NCBI GenBank assembly: GCA_021809185.1
Contig: JAKBAI010000024.1
Coordinates: 1-34,522 of the forward strand
DNA from: Planctomycetota bacterium
GTDB taxonomy: Bacteria; Planctomycetota; Planctomycetia; Gemmatales; Gemmataceae
Direction: 5' to 3'
DNA: 34,522 bases
Shown one piece after another: positions 18,801 to 27,285 of this stretch. Position 1 is the stretch's first letter, and every line of letters starts with the position of its first letter. Made by a program: the position numbers and the translations under genes. The notes beneath the pieces are model-generated. The model searched no databases. It was given only the letters and a program-made list of their open reading frames with translations, and was not told where the DNA came from.

Positions 18801-19158
18801 CAAACAGCAGAATATCTGGTTTTTAGCGGGCACTTCTTCTCAGTTACCAAAGTTCGCTAATTATTCGGGCGCGATTATGAAAATCGACAGCAAAGAAACT
18901 ACGATTGAGCAACCGATCGAAGACAAAATGGTGATTATTCCTACGGAAGCATCCAAGGCGGTTGTTCTTTCGCTGCAAACCGAATGGAAGGAAGCGGTTT
19001 GGAGAATTGAACCTAAAACAGGTGGTGGTTACTCGATTTTGGTTCACTTTCCCAAATCGGATAAAGAGGTGAAGGCCAAAGCGAAACTATTTATCTGGAA
19101 TGTCGGTTCTACTACTCCAGATTTTCTGAAAGGGCTTCCGCCAAAATCGTCTCGCTAG
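15835..19158 (+). CDS. large exported PA14-domain multihaem c-type cytochrome
   Basis: A 1107-residue protein. The N-terminus has a charged repeat (NREN-type), then a hydrophobic signal/anchor (about 58-76), so it is exported. A PA14-like carbohydrate-binding beta domain lies at about 95-220. Five CxxCH haem sites follow: C252 (CIRCH), C360 (CQACH), C521 (CANCH), C605 (CLNCH) and C723 (CISCH), each with a downstream Met-Pro motif (KMP, RMPG, LRMP, RMPQ) that can supply the axial Met. The last 300 residues form a beta-rich domain with a GFPGGTNFAFDSNQCRLAYAW motif like those found in planctomycete and verrucomicrobial haem proteins that act with sugar dehydrogenases. The role is probably electron transfer coupled to periplasmic carbohydrate oxidation. 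The start could also be ATG 15838 or a Met after the repeat. It is a single gene with its own terminator. Confidence 0.88.
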   Translation: MMNRENKNRENKNRENKNREKRIRMAIGLKSSSQVKSTGQFLSNLFFCFWKKTKLNCSVLLVLGILIFCNQSQMISAQEIEAEDLLRGIIAKYQDNATPPNTIQMIESVVGFNLGENQSPHPRLSANGGIYRYTGYIKIMRNGAYSFAANLRGSVVVKINDRIVFQNECKSAKAEYKQIDGVNLTTGIYPINIEFKRLPGAARLELMWKMPGQLFEILPYDQLGFILKQWTGEVKEDTVQEFGRILFEEMSCIRCHAGGMKEAVSKTLIDRHGPDLKNINSRVYSAWLETWLKNPKGVRPNTKMPALFANNEQGQSEITAVIQYLASLGGNSPKEQTMRNIGELNRRRNQGKIAFTTFGCQACHESPEKQTAKENMESAKQGKKEGEVKPTVYGLISSDLGHQIYNLGKLENKTTVSQVTHFLMNPLEHNNTSRMPGMNLNENDARNLAIYLCTQPLRKNQKIDSMEKDLKKPTSAPNSAMVEKVMAELKVDQAEIKNFEKMPLEKQWQNYGKMVFQIRHCANCHEIDPQAKLVAKMSVPLEEIGARAEQGCLSETAKESDRFPHFSLKSTERKAIQSFLKNGLKGVGSDAPIYQAKRTITRLNCLNCHQKEGEGGVGSELVEQMQRFEKAENLDDVRPPNLTGIGHKFLSPWTKKIFLEAGRARPWMSLRMPQYGEKNIGVLVNHLAEIEGSEAISEIQKPILTAKNVEVGRQIVGKNGLGCISCHDIAGIANRGTRGPDLATTNQRVRYDWFRKWLEQPQRMTPNTRMPQIFIDGKTSFTVHFKDDPEAQTTAIWSYLSLGPTLPLPVGLEPPKGLIIPVGKDLEILRTFMPNAGNRAIAVGFPGGTNFAFDSNQCRLAYAWAGNFLDASPVWDNRGGAPAKILGPTFYTAPEGNPWAVSDSQSTPDFAERTKNPSYGVPEPLMTLFKGKRYVHFEGYELNSDGGTPIFKYRVENENNASAHFEEKVQPLPQSIASGIVREFSIQAPKQQNIWFLAGTSSQLPKFANYSGAIMKIDSKETTIEQPIEDKMVIIPTEASKAVVLSLQTEWKEAVWRIEPKTGGGYSILVHFPKSDKEVKAKAKLFIWNVGSTTPDFLKGLPPKSSR
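15841..15900 (+). repeat. 15-bp tandem repeat at the 5' end of the cytochrome gene
   Basis: Four copies of AACCGAGAGAACAAG, the last degenerate (ends AGAGG), in frame and encoding repeated Asn-Arg-Glu-Asn-Lys just before the signal sequence. The position at the start of the gene makes it a possible source of length variation. Confidence 0.9.
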
Positions 19159-19262
19159 AAATTTCTAGATAAAATTCTCAGTGAGCTTCTTGATTAGCTG
19201 ATCAATCGTCTGAAGCCCTTCTTATCCTATCGATTAATTTTTGTTTATTCGAGTTCTTAGAA

Positions 19263-19297
19263 AAGGACAGGCAAAAATGCCTGTCCTTATTTTTTTT
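19263..19297 (+). terminator. intrinsic terminator of the PA14/cytochrome gene
   Basis: AAGGACAGGCA / TGCCTGTCCTT, an 11-bp perfect stem with an AAAA loop, immediately followed by A and eight Ts on the plus strand. It lies 105 bases after the stop codon. The central CAGGCA/TGCCTG arms recur in a second hairpin at 24322-24343. Confidence 0.85.
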
Positions 19298-19439
19298 ACT
19301 TTGAACTTTTTTACTCTAAATTTCACAATTACCAATCGCTTTGACAAAAGCAAAATCGAGATCCGGTTTTCAAGAATCTTGACTATTTTCCTAAATGAAA
19401 TCCGGACCCTGATTCGTATCAATCATATGGGACAGTTTC

Positions 19440-20375
19440 TTAATGGTTATTCCAGTACTTTGCTGTTTCTTCCGCCCATAACCACTTGAGGGATTGGGGA
19501 TATAGACTGCCCCCTTGTCTACCGTTATGCCCGCCCTCGCCAAACGCAAAAAAGTAATCGTATTTCATAAAACGCAAAGCCGCTGCCATTTGTTGGTTAG
19601 CGAGTGGCCAGTGGCCATGGAGATTATCGAGATCGTTTGAGCCATCTTGTAAGAAAACTCGAATCGGTTTGCGTTCGGTTTTACGAATCATTCCTGGGAA
19701 AATATCTCCACCGCGGATGTTGGTAAAGCTCCCGACATGACTTAGAACTTTACTAAATAGATCGGGGCGTTCCCAAGCCGCTGTAAAGGCGCAAATCCCT
19801 CCAGAACTGATCCCGCAAATACCTCGACCTGCGGCATCTTTGCGGAAATTACATTCTTTGGCGATGATAGGAAACATCTCTTTTTCTAGAAACTTGATAT
19901 ATTGATCGGAGATAGTATCGTATTCAAAACTGCGATTTTGTCGACCAGGAACTCCTGGTTTATCCGAAGGGATATACCCAGGTTGAATAAAGACACTAAC
20001 GATAACAGGAAGTTCTTTTCGGGCAATCAGGTTATCCATCACGATGGTGGTTCGGAAATCCCCCTTCTTATTGAGATAGGCATTCCCATCTTGAAAAATC
20101 ATCAAACAGGCCGGTTTTTTTGGATCGTATGCCGCTGGGATATAAATAGCATAATCGCGCATGGTGCCATCGAATATTTTACTGGTGTGATTCCCTTTGA
20201 TCAATTTACCTTCTGGTACGTTTGGCTGGGGAAAGGAATCTGGGCCAAGTTTGTAGTCTTCGGCTTGGAGGCGCGTAAACGAAAAGAACAGAATCGATAA
20301 TCCCCATAATAAAGGATAACTGGGGAGTTTTCTGGAGAAGCGAAGCGATTGAAAATAATTGACCATATTCATCAT
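19440..20375 (-). CDS. secreted esterase, enterochelin-esterase-like alpha/beta hydrolase
   Basis: An alpha/beta hydrolase of the esterase D/Fes-like family. The nucleophile elbow is [13 protein letters not shown] (Ser of GxSxGG). A Asp in QDGSNDLDN and a His in [11 protein letters not shown] complete a likely triad. The reading frame is open from 20540, but the Met at 20375 is preferred: AGG lies 7 bases upstream, and the protein then begins with a classic signal peptide (basic start, hydrophobic core [12 protein letters not shown], cleavage after LQA). The extra 55 upstream residues look non-coding. It probably hydrolyses an ester of a carbohydrate or siderophore outside the cytoplasm; the substrate is unknown. 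It is convergent with the cytochrome gene. Confidence 0.85.
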   Translation of the reverse strand: MMNMVNYFQSLRFSRKLPSYPLLWGLSILFFSFTRLQAEDYKLGPDSFPQPNVPEGKLIKGNHTSKIFDGTMRDYAIYIPAAYDPKKPACLMIFQDGNAYLNKKGDFRTTIVMDNLIARKELPVIVSVFIQPGYIPSDKPGVPGRQNRSFEYDTISDQYIKFLEKEMFPIIAKECNFRKDAAGRGICGISSGGICAFTAAWERPDLFSKVLSHVGSFTNIRGGDIFPGMIRKTERKPIRVFLQDGSNDLDNLHGHWPLANQQMAAALRFMKYDYFFAFGEGGHNGRQGGSLYPQSLKWLWAEETAKYWNNH

Positions 20376-21226
20376 TTGGTACCTGAAAGTAATAATAAGT
20401 TTTGTCCAGCTTGTGATTTCAAAAGTATGAAATGCTGGGGGTGAGTATCGAACCGAATAAGAAAAAAACACGAATTTTCTTCTGGAGTCGATCTGTATTT
20501 TTTTGACCACTATTCCATGAAATCTATTCAATAAAGACACGAAAAGTCCACATATTCTCTTGTCTCCATTTTTAGCTTATGCCACGAAACTACATTTTAA
20601 TCGAGACGGTGTTGCATTGCCCCACAGTTGCAATGCCCACAAACCATATGCGATCAAGCATTCCTACATTCATTGATAAGATTTCAGATCGGTTGTCTTA
20701 CTCATGGCAAATGTAGAAATGATGAATCAAATCAATCGTTTCTTATTTATCGATCGTAGCGTGGTTTTTACTAGGTCTGAATTTGTATCCTATAGTACAA
20801 TTGATTATTTAGTTGACGATATTACGGATATTAGAGCTTGGCTGAATTTATTTCTAATTGTTGGATATAGAGTTGTTTTTGCTACAGAATGGATTAATTC
20901 GAGAGAGAAATTCATGAATAATTAATTTTTCTGGGGTCTTAGGCATATTTTCTTAATTTTATTTTCAAGCATGAAGCGATTGGGGAAGGATTGGTATCGC
21001 ACTTGACAGTAAAAGTAAAAATGGAATAAGATAGGCATTCGTCCTCAAAATTATTAATAGCGGAACATTTAAGAAAAATAGATTAAAAGTACCCTTAAAA
21101 CCTATATTACAAGAAAATTCTCTCAATTAATTGGAATAATTTTGGCGATTTTTTTCGTCATATCTGATTTATCAAGTAAAATCTACAATAAACATAAAGT
21201 AGAAATACTCAGTGGATCTATAATAA
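20376..21226. other. intergenic region, no confident gene
   Basis: About 850 bases between divergent genes. It contains two near-identical 16-base units, GTTGCATTGCCCCACA and a variant (20611-20642), which also form a small GCATTG/CAATGC hairpin. A 73-codon plus-strand ORF at 20704-20925 has no recognisable domain and is not called. Confidence 0.4.
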
Positions 21227-24223
21227 ATGAAACAAAACCCATCTCATCCAAAGCCTGAAGATAATTCGAACGGGAAGACTGATGGACCTTTCCCTAACAA
21301 CGGTCAAATACACGGTCTAAATCAGAATGGAAATCCAAGTGGTTTAGTGCCTTATCATCCATATTATCCACCGAATCCTTTCCAGAATGCGCCGTATGTT
21401 TTGCCCAATGTATTGCCCAACGCTATCATGCCGCTGCAGCCTTATTATGGTGGAAATTTAGTGCCAAATCCGGGATTAATTCCAGTCCCTACTCCATACG
21501 GGTTACAGCACGTTCCTTCCTCACAACAATCGGAACAGAACGGCTACATCCCTCCCCACGAGTGGCGTAATCAATTTGAGAGTGGCGATCCTCAAAATCC
21601 GTATCCGAATTTATCATCTCCTTCAGCGAATTTACCATTTGCCAATCGTTTCTTATTGCAATTAGTAAAAAAATTGCCATTTCTTGCCTTGGTTCTTGTC
21701 ATAGCTGGGGCACTTGCAGTGGTGGCGATTAAAAAGTTTGGCAAGAAAAATTTTCACGTAGCGGGGACAATGATTTATCGTCCAGCCGAGGATTGGGATT
21801 TGAAAAAAATCTTTCCTTCTCCCAATATCCCTACCGTTATCCAGATAATTAAAACTCCTGAACTGACAAATAAATTACGCGAAGAGTTCCCTGATCGACC
21901 GATAGACATGCTATTAGGTTCGTCGTTGATCAAACGGGTCATGGAATCGGATACCATTGAATTCTCTGTAGATACATGGATGATCCAGGATGGCGAAATT
22001 GTTATCAATCGGATGATGGAATTAGCGGGTAATCTGCATGAACAGAAACGTGCTGCATCTTTTGAAGAAGCGTATCAAAATGCCAAAAAGCTGTTTGAGG
22101 TAGCGGATGCTGCGCACAAAGAAAAACAGAAACAATTTCAAAAAGAACTTGATAAATATCACGTTTCCGATCCAAAATTAGATTATGAGAAATTGGATAA
22201 AATGGTCATTAATCTAGATGAGGAATGCGAAAAATTGCGGGCGCTGCGTGATGAACTCCCGAAGGAAATTGCGAATTTAGAGAAACTTATTGGTGGGATC
22301 GGGAACAGTAAAAGTGATACTCCGCAATCTCCTACCGAAAAGCTTTCTGGGGAAATGCGCATCAAGTTGGTCGATGCAGAGAACCAATTGATGAAATGGC
22401 AGATTCAGTTACCAAGAGCAGAATCGAAGTATAAAGTCTCTTTGCGATTGTTGAATCAGAAAAATATCCCGTTACAAGAATTCCGAAAAGACGAAGAAGA
22501 ATTGAGATTAGTGCAATCGAATATTGAAGGGTACAAAAATTTGATTCATGAGATCAAAGCTACGGGGAAAATTTCGAATACCAATACATCGTTGCTCACT
22601 CCTGCTTCTACCGATCCGTTAGCTGAGTTCAAAAAAGAGATTGTCAAGAAAAAACTGGAATTGCAAAATCTCCCCTCCAAGCTCAAAGACCTTGAAAACA
22701 AGCTCGATAAAAAACAGGAAGAATTAGAGAAATTCCGATCGATTCGTAAAGTACTGGAAACGTTGCAAGAAGAGGTGATTACTTTAGGTACCACTCTCAA
22801 TCAACGGCGCATCGAGTTTAACGAGCATGAAAGAAAACGCGAAAGTATTCTCCACCCTCTTACAAAAGAATTACGTGTACTCAAAGAGGCAGCGACCGAT
22901 CCTGCTGCGGTTAATTCGAATTATGCAAAAATTGGCTTAGGCGTTGTCGTCCCCATTCTAGGGATTTTTGCTTTATTCTTGGCTTGGTCTACCTGGAGAG
23001 AAGGGGATATATCATTACCCGTTGAAGATCAGAATTTAGATTCGCCCCCCGCTTCTTCTACGGTGATCACAAATCCGACCACATCGCCATTCACCGCTCC
23101 ATTCTATGCGACTCAACCATCATCGGGGATTATCCATCCACAGGGATTGCCAATCCAGCAAACTGTGCCCACTACTGAAATCCCGTCTCCATCTTACCGA
23201 ACTTCGCCGGTCGTTGTTGTGGAGAATTCCTCAACGACAAATCATCCTTCGCCCTTTATTCATCCTTCAAATATTCATCCCGCAAATATTCATCCCGCAA
23301 ATATTCATCCCGCAAATATTCATCCCGCAAATATTCATCCCGCAAACGTTTCGGGAGTAAATACCTCGATCGTAGAACCCACTCCTGAGACTCCTCCTAT
23401 TACTACAGCTGTTTCTTCCCAGTCGACCCCCTTAGTTCATTCCGTTCATGGTAGTGGTAGTGAGAGCCAAAATCAATTGATCTCTCATTCGCCGTTCGCG
23501 GAAAACATTCCGATTATCGGTCGCTATCAGTTGCAAAATCCGGATAAAATTATTTCGCAATCTACCCATGAAAACTCGAAACGGGATCCCTTATTTTCGA
23601 GCAAGCACGCGGGGCCGTATGATGGGTATTCTGAATTAGGCACTCTCGCGCATGGAATCGCTGCTAGTTTCGATCTTCCGGGTTCAATTATCCTATTTAC
23701 ACCAGTTACCGAACAGGTTCGTGTGGAAGGGTTAGTAAGTGATCTTAGTAGACATTTCGCCAAAAATGGGGAACCGGTCCTAGTTTTTGATGCTCGAGGG
23801 ATGAACTTCACCAGTTCGAATTTCCCTATGAATGCCGATCCGGTACCCAAGATCGATTCGTTTATACGGGGCGATGTCAATGATCCTTCGGAATGTTTCG
23901 CTTCAACGGATATACCCTCGGTTCAATATGCTCGTGCAGATCTCTTACAACGTCTACCTGCCGGGGTAATGGCTATGTATCGTTTCCGCCATCTGGTGCA
24001 GGAGATGCGTGATCGATATGTGCGAATTTTGATGATCACCTCCCCCCACCAGAATAGCGAAGAACTCCAGCTATTAACCTCTTTTAGCGAAGGGGTCGTG
24101 ATGGTTGTTCACGATCAAATTCAGCCCGCGATTGTCGAAGAGTATGCCAAAAACTTAAGAAACGTCGAAGCTCCTATTTTAGGTGCGGTAGTGATTGGCA
24201 ACACCCCAGGCGGAATGTTCTAA
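21227..24223 (+). CDS. Wzz-like polysaccharide co-polymerase with degenerate BY-kinase-like domain
   Basis: A 998-residue protein. Residues 1-145 are Pro/Asn/Tyr-rich; TM1 spans about 150-167; a Wzz/GumC-like periplasmic part with long coiled coils covers 170-560; TM2 spans about 565-588. A Pro/Thr/Ser-rich cytoplasmic linker at 590-780 carries six NIHPA-type repeats. A C-terminal Rossmann-like domain (about 790-998) resembles a Wzc/CapB BY-kinase in layout: a beta strand (SIILFT), PVLVFDARG at the Walker A' position, VRILMITSP at the Walker B position, and GVVMVVHDQI followed by LGAVVIGN. However, no GK(S/T) Walker A is present and no Tyr-rich tail follows, so kinase activity is unlikely. 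Such proteins set polysaccharide chain length at the inner membrane. It is a single gene here. Confidence 0.72.
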   Translation: MKQNPSHPKPEDNSNGKTDGPFPNNGQIHGLNQNGNPSGLVPYHPYYPPNPFQNAPYVLPNVLPNAIMPLQPYYGGNLVPNPGLIPVPTPYGLQHVPSSQQSEQNGYIPPHEWRNQFESGDPQNPYPNLSSPSANLPFANRFLLQLVKKLPFLALVLVIAGALAVVAIKKFGKKNFHVAGTMIYRPAEDWDLKKIFPSPNIPTVIQIIKTPELTNKLREEFPDRPIDMLLGSSLIKRVMESDTIEFSVDTWMIQDGEIVINRMMELAGNLHEQKRAASFEEAYQNAKKLFEVADAAHKEKQKQFQKELDKYHVSDPKLDYEKLDKMVINLDEECEKLRALRDELPKEIANLEKLIGGIGNSKSDTPQSPTEKLSGEMRIKLVDAENQLMKWQIQLPRAESKYKVSLRLLNQKNIPLQEFRKDEEELRLVQSNIEGYKNLIHEIKATGKISNTNTSLLTPASTDPLAEFKKEIVKKKLELQNLPSKLKDLENKLDKKQEELEKFRSIRKVLETLQEEVITLGTTLNQRRIEFNEHERKRESILHPLTKELRVLKEAATDPAAVNSNYAKIGLGVVVPILGIFALFLAWSTWREGDISLPVEDQNLDSPPASSTVITNPTTSPFTAPFYATQPSSGIIHPQGLPIQQTVPTTEIPSPSYRTSPVVVVENSSTTNHPSPFIHPSNIHPANIHPANIHPANIHPANIHPANVSGVNTSIVEPTPETPPITTAVSSQSTPLVHSVHGSGSESQNQLISHSPFAENIPIIGRYQLQNPDKIISQSTHENSKRDPLFSSKHAGPYDGYSELGTLAHGIAASFDLPGSIILFTPVTEQVRVEGLVSDLSRHFAKNGEPVLVFDARGMNFTSSNFPMNADPVPKIDSFIRGDVNDPSECFASTDIPSVQYARADLLQRLPAGVMAMYRFRHLVQEMRDRYVRILMITSPHQNSEELQLLTSFSEGVVMVVHDQIQPAIVEEYAKNLRNVEAPILGAVVIGNTPGGMF
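23258..23347 (+). repeat. six-copy 15-bp tandem repeat
   Basis: Six in-frame units of ATTCATCCCGCAAAT (the first has TT for CG, the last ends in AAC), encoding repeated Ile-His-Pro-Ala-Asn within the proline-rich linker of the Wzz-like protein. The four central copies are identical, which suggests recent expansion. Confidence 0.95.
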
Positions 24224-24321
24224 GCATGATCCTTCGCCACAGATCTTAGCACATATTATGAGATCGGTAATCCTTAAAAAGGCTTTACTATTTTCGTTGA
24301 CAAGTTAGAATTGGCAAGCAA

Positions 24322-24343
24322 GAACAGGCAAGAATGCCTGTTC
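24322..24343. terminator. hairpin between convergent Wzz-like and lptB genes
   Basis: GAACAGGCA / TGCCTGTTC, a 9-bp stem with an AGAA loop, nearly the same core as the terminator at 19263. It lacks a T tract on the plus strand, where an A run follows. It may act on either strand or be a copy of a dispersed hairpin family. Confidence 0.5.
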
Positions 24344-24393
24344 AGAAAAAAATGATCGACTTTTAACTCCAATCATTCTCGAATCGCAATTTA

Positions 24394-25926
24394 TTACGAA
24401 TTTATTTGTAGATACCGTTGTCTCAGATAGGCAATGGCTTTGCGGCAATCTTCCTCAGGAGCGGAAGGGTCGAATGCGGGGGATTCTCCAACAATTTTGC
24501 CCAACAATAAACAGATTCGATCACGTAAGATGCGGTCCCGCCGTTCCAATCCATCAAGGAGAATAGGGATAGCTGAAGGGCCTTGCTTCAACAATTCCGC
24601 ACTTGCGCTGCCGAGCTGCGCACGATCATTGCTCCGCAATTGTTCTAACAAGCGAATCATCTTTTCCTGTAACAAGAATTGCTCGATCCCCCCAGCAGAT
24701 TGGGTCATCGTGCTTGTAGGAGTTCCGTTTGTCAAAGGATTAGAACCCCCTATTTTATTCATTTTCTCTACATAACTATTTACCTGTCGCGGTGATGCAG
24801 AATATTCGGGAGTGTTCGCTAGAGTGCTTGTTTCTTTAGTATGAATCGTGGGGGCGGGTTGGCTATTGTTAGGTGGGTTCGTGCTGTTCGAGTGCGATAA
24901 TACTTTTGCTTGCGGCGCTGGGTAGGAATGGCTAGGAGAAGCCAAAGGTTCTTTTTTCTGGTTAGCGGTTAGAGACGCGCGCGGGGGATCTAGATAGCCA
25001 ATCGGTTCTTTAGGCGGATAAGTATGGATAGACTGCGCATCGGAGGATGCGGAAACAAATCCGGTATCTTGAGGCCAATTCTCACCAGCATTTATAGAAC
25101 CTGCGGTAGCTGGTATAGAAACCGGGCCATTGGGGGCACCGCGTGGTACGCTGACGACATGACCCAGATCGTCATAAATGTGATTGTTGAAGGTTGTGCC
25201 GAGATATTCCTTAATGGCGATCGGATCATGAATCAATTGTTGCGGGGTGCCGTGGGTAATCACACTGCCATCTTTGATCAAATAACTGCGGTCGGTAATC
25301 TTCAAGACCTCGCGAACGTTATGGTCTGTCAAGAGAATGGCGATTCCTTGTTGTGCCAGTTCGCGAATGTTTTTGCGAATATCCTCGGTGGTGATCGGGT
25401 CGACCGCTGCGAACGGTTCATCAAGAAGAATTAATAGTGGTTCGCACACCAAACAACGAGCAATTTCCAGTCGTCTTTTCTCTCCTCCCGAGGCGCGAGC
25501 CGCGGAGGTATATCGTACCTTTTCTAGATTGAATCGCTTGAGCATCTCTTCGGTGCGTTGCCAGCGCTCGCTTCGATAAAGCTTGCGACCGAGAGATCGA
25601 GATCGCGGCAGTGCTTCCAGAATGGCCAACAGATTTTTCTCGACCGTTAGCTTACGAAAGACGCTCTGTTCCTGAGTCAAATACCCCATCCCTAAGCGGG
25701 CACGCTTAAACATCGGCATGGAGGTAACATCTTGATCATTAAATAAAACGGTCCCTTCGTTGGGCACAATCTGCCCTGTGGTCATACGAAAACTGGTGGT
25801 CTTGCCAGCTCCGTTTGGACCCAGTAAACCGACCACTTCTCCTTTATTTACATGAAAGGATACCCCCTTGACGACATTTCGTTTTCCATACCATTTGACC
25901 AGATCTTTTACTTCCAATAATGCCAT
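24394..25926 (-). CDS. lptB: LptB-type ABC ATPase with long C-terminal extension
   Basis: Residues 1-240 match LptB, the ATPase that powers lipopolysaccharide transport from the inner membrane by LptFG. Visible motifs are Walker A GPNGAGKTT near residue 35, Q-loop YLTQEQSVF, signature ASGGEKRRLEIA, Walker B LLILLDEPFAAVDP and H-loop LLTDHNVREV. LptB normally ends near residue 240 (here IKEYLG). This protein continues for 265 residues: a Pro/Ser/Asn-rich linker (about 255-420) and a helical tail (about 425-510) with an LLKQGPSAIPILLDGL segment resembling a HEAT-type repeat. The ATG at 25926 begins the ATPase domain exactly. No lptFG or lptA/C is adjacent. Confidence 0.88.
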   Translation of the reverse strand: MALLEVKDLVKWYGKRNVVKGVSFHVNKGEVVGLLGPNGAGKTTSFRMTTGQIVPNEGTVLFNDQDVTSMPMFKRARLGMGYLTQEQSVFRKLTVEKNLLAILEALPRSRSLGRKLYRSERWQRTEEMLKRFNLEKVRYTSAARASGGEKRRLEIARCLVCEPLLILLDEPFAAVDPITTEDIRKNIRELAQQGIAILLTDHNVREVLKITDRSYLIKDGSVITHGTPQQLIHDPIAIKEYLGTTFNNHIYDDLGHVVSVPRGAPNGPVSIPATAGSINAGENWPQDTGFVSASSDAQSIHTYPPKEPIGYLDPPRASLTANQKKEPLASPSHSYPAPQAKVLSHSNSTNPPNNSQPAPTIHTKETSTLANTPEYSASPRQVNSYVEKMNKIGGSNPLTNGTPTSTMTQSAGGIEQFLLQEKMIRLLEQLRSNDRAQLGSASAELLKQGPSAIPILLDGLERRDRILRDRICLLLGKIVGESPAFDPSAPEEDCRKAIAYLRQRYLQINS

Positions 25927-26226
25927 GTCGAATTCTTTCTTCTTAATTCAGATTCATATGGGGCAAACCGGGGATTCCATTTGCTTAGGAATGTTGAAAT
26001 TCCTACTCGAATTATCCCTGAATCGATTTTTCAGATTAATCAGAACGACTATTTTTAACAAGCCGAAGCTATCTCTTATGAGGAAGAATTCCTAACTACA
26101 TTTAGATGGATAGTGAAGACAGGGAAAATAGAAAATCTTATCAATTTTAGAGAGGTATAGTTCGAAACATGATTCTAGCATAATAGATCTGTTGTCAGAA
26201 TTGCCGAGTTTACATAAACTGAGCAG
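25927..26226. other. divergent promoter region between lptB and EamA gene
   Basis: About 300 AT-rich bases between two divergently oriented genes. No conserved site or RNA was recognised. Confidence 0.4.
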
Positions 26227-27192
26227 ATGAAATTATCTGGTTCTGAAAATGGTCTGTTAAGATGGCAAGGGAGATTGGCAATTGCTTGCGCTGCTCTCCT
26301 TTGGAGTTTAAGCGGTTTTTTTACTCGAATATTGAGAGTCGACACGATCTGGCACTTAAACGATCCGATCTTATCTCCAGGTCAGATAACGTTTTACCGT
26401 TCTCTTTTCGCTGGATTAGTGCTGATTCCTCTAGTGCCCTGGAAAAAAGTCGAGCTTAAACCGACGATGGGAATGATGGTTTTTACTTTCGCGGTTATGA
26501 ATATTCTCTTTGTTTCTGCAATGGCCCTCGGCAGTGCTGCCAATGCCATTCTCTTGCAAAACATGGCCCCATTTTATGTGTTTCTGATCAGCGTATTTAT
26601 ATTTAAGCAACCCCTGGAGAGAGGGAATTTAATCTCTTTAATTATCGGGATGGGCGGAATACTTCTCATTATCTTTGGCAACGGGATTGGCAACAATTGG
26701 GAAGTAACTGCAATGGGCTTGGGAAGCGGTTTAACCTATGCCTTGGTGATCCTTTTCCTTAAAATGCTGCGCAGCCATTCCCCGATATGGTTGATTATGC
26801 AAAATCAGCTTGGTAGTGCGTTTTTGTTGTTGCTGGCCATGATCGTCTTGAACGGTGTTTCCTTGACGGGGCACTGGTTGACAGAGGTGTCATTCCAGCA
26901 GCTCATTTGTCTGATGGTTTTTGGAGTGATTCAAATGGGCACCCCTTATTGTCTATTTGCATATGGGTTGCGTTTTGTTTCCCCAGCAGAAGCGGGGATG
27001 ATCACTCTTCTGGAACCGTTGTTGAACCCGCTCTGGGCTTTTTTGATTTCTCCAGAAACCGATACTCCACCAGGGACAACTCTTATTGGCGGAGCTTTGA
27101 TTCTTACCGGCTTGATTTACCGATATCTACCTCAACATCTCCCTAAACGGATTCCCGAACCAAAATCGACAAGCGAAAATCTACCCGAATAA
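26227..27192 (+). CDS. EamA/DMT family transporter
   Basis: A 321-residue membrane protein with two EamA halves and about 10 TM helices. TM1 is RLAIACAALLWSLSGFFTRI. The second half starts near residue 160, and the conserved EPLLNPLWAF segment in TM9 with a Glu-Pro is typical of the family. These proteins export small metabolites such as amino acids; the substrate cannot be assigned. The ATG at 26227 fits a short hydrophilic N-terminus before TM1. It is convergent with the cytochrome c'-like gene, with a strong hairpin in between. It is distinct from the RarD-type member at 12872. Confidence 0.88.
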   Translation: MKLSGSENGLLRWQGRLAIACAALLWSLSGFFTRILRVDTIWHLNDPILSPGQITFYRSLFAGLVLIPLVPWKKVELKPTMGMMVFTFAVMNILFVSAMALGSAANAILLQNMAPFYVFLISVFIFKQPLERGNLISLIIGMGGILLIIFGNGIGNNWEVTAMGLGSGLTYALVILFLKMLRSHSPIWLIMQNQLGSAFLLLLAMIVLNGVSLTGHWLTEVSFQQLICLMVFGVIQMGTPYCLFAYGLRFVSPAEAGMITLLEPLLNPLWAFLISPETDTPPGTTLIGGALILTGLIYRYLPQHLPKRIPEPKSTSENLPE

Positions 27193-27197
27193 AACAG

Positions 27198-27228
27198 GAA
27201 AGCATTTCCAGTGTTTGGAAATGCTTTC
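27198..27228. terminator. bidirectional terminator-like hairpin
   Basis: GAAAGCATTTCCA / TGGAAATGCTTTC, a perfect 13-bp stem with a GTGTT loop, beginning 5 bases after the EamA stop. Read on the minus strand it is followed by CTGTTTTATTC, so it suits the convergent cytochrome gene best and probably serves both. Confidence 0.7.
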
Positions 27229-27285
27229 TGATTGGCTACAAGATCAAATAGTTTTGAGCGATTCCATTCAACTAGCCCATGTAAA

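Noticed and set aside
20376-20540. N-terminal 55 residues of the esterase frame
   Set aside because: The Met at 20375 has a Shine-Dalgarno and opens a textbook signal peptide, which the longer start would bury.
20704-20925. 73-codon plus-strand ORF
   Set aside because: No recognisable domain, no good ribosome-binding site and AT-rich surroundings; not distinguishable from chance.
23106-23360. Plus-strand ORF with an IFIPQ-type repeat in the Wzz-like gene
   Set aside because: It is the second reading frame of the same 15-bp tandem repeat.
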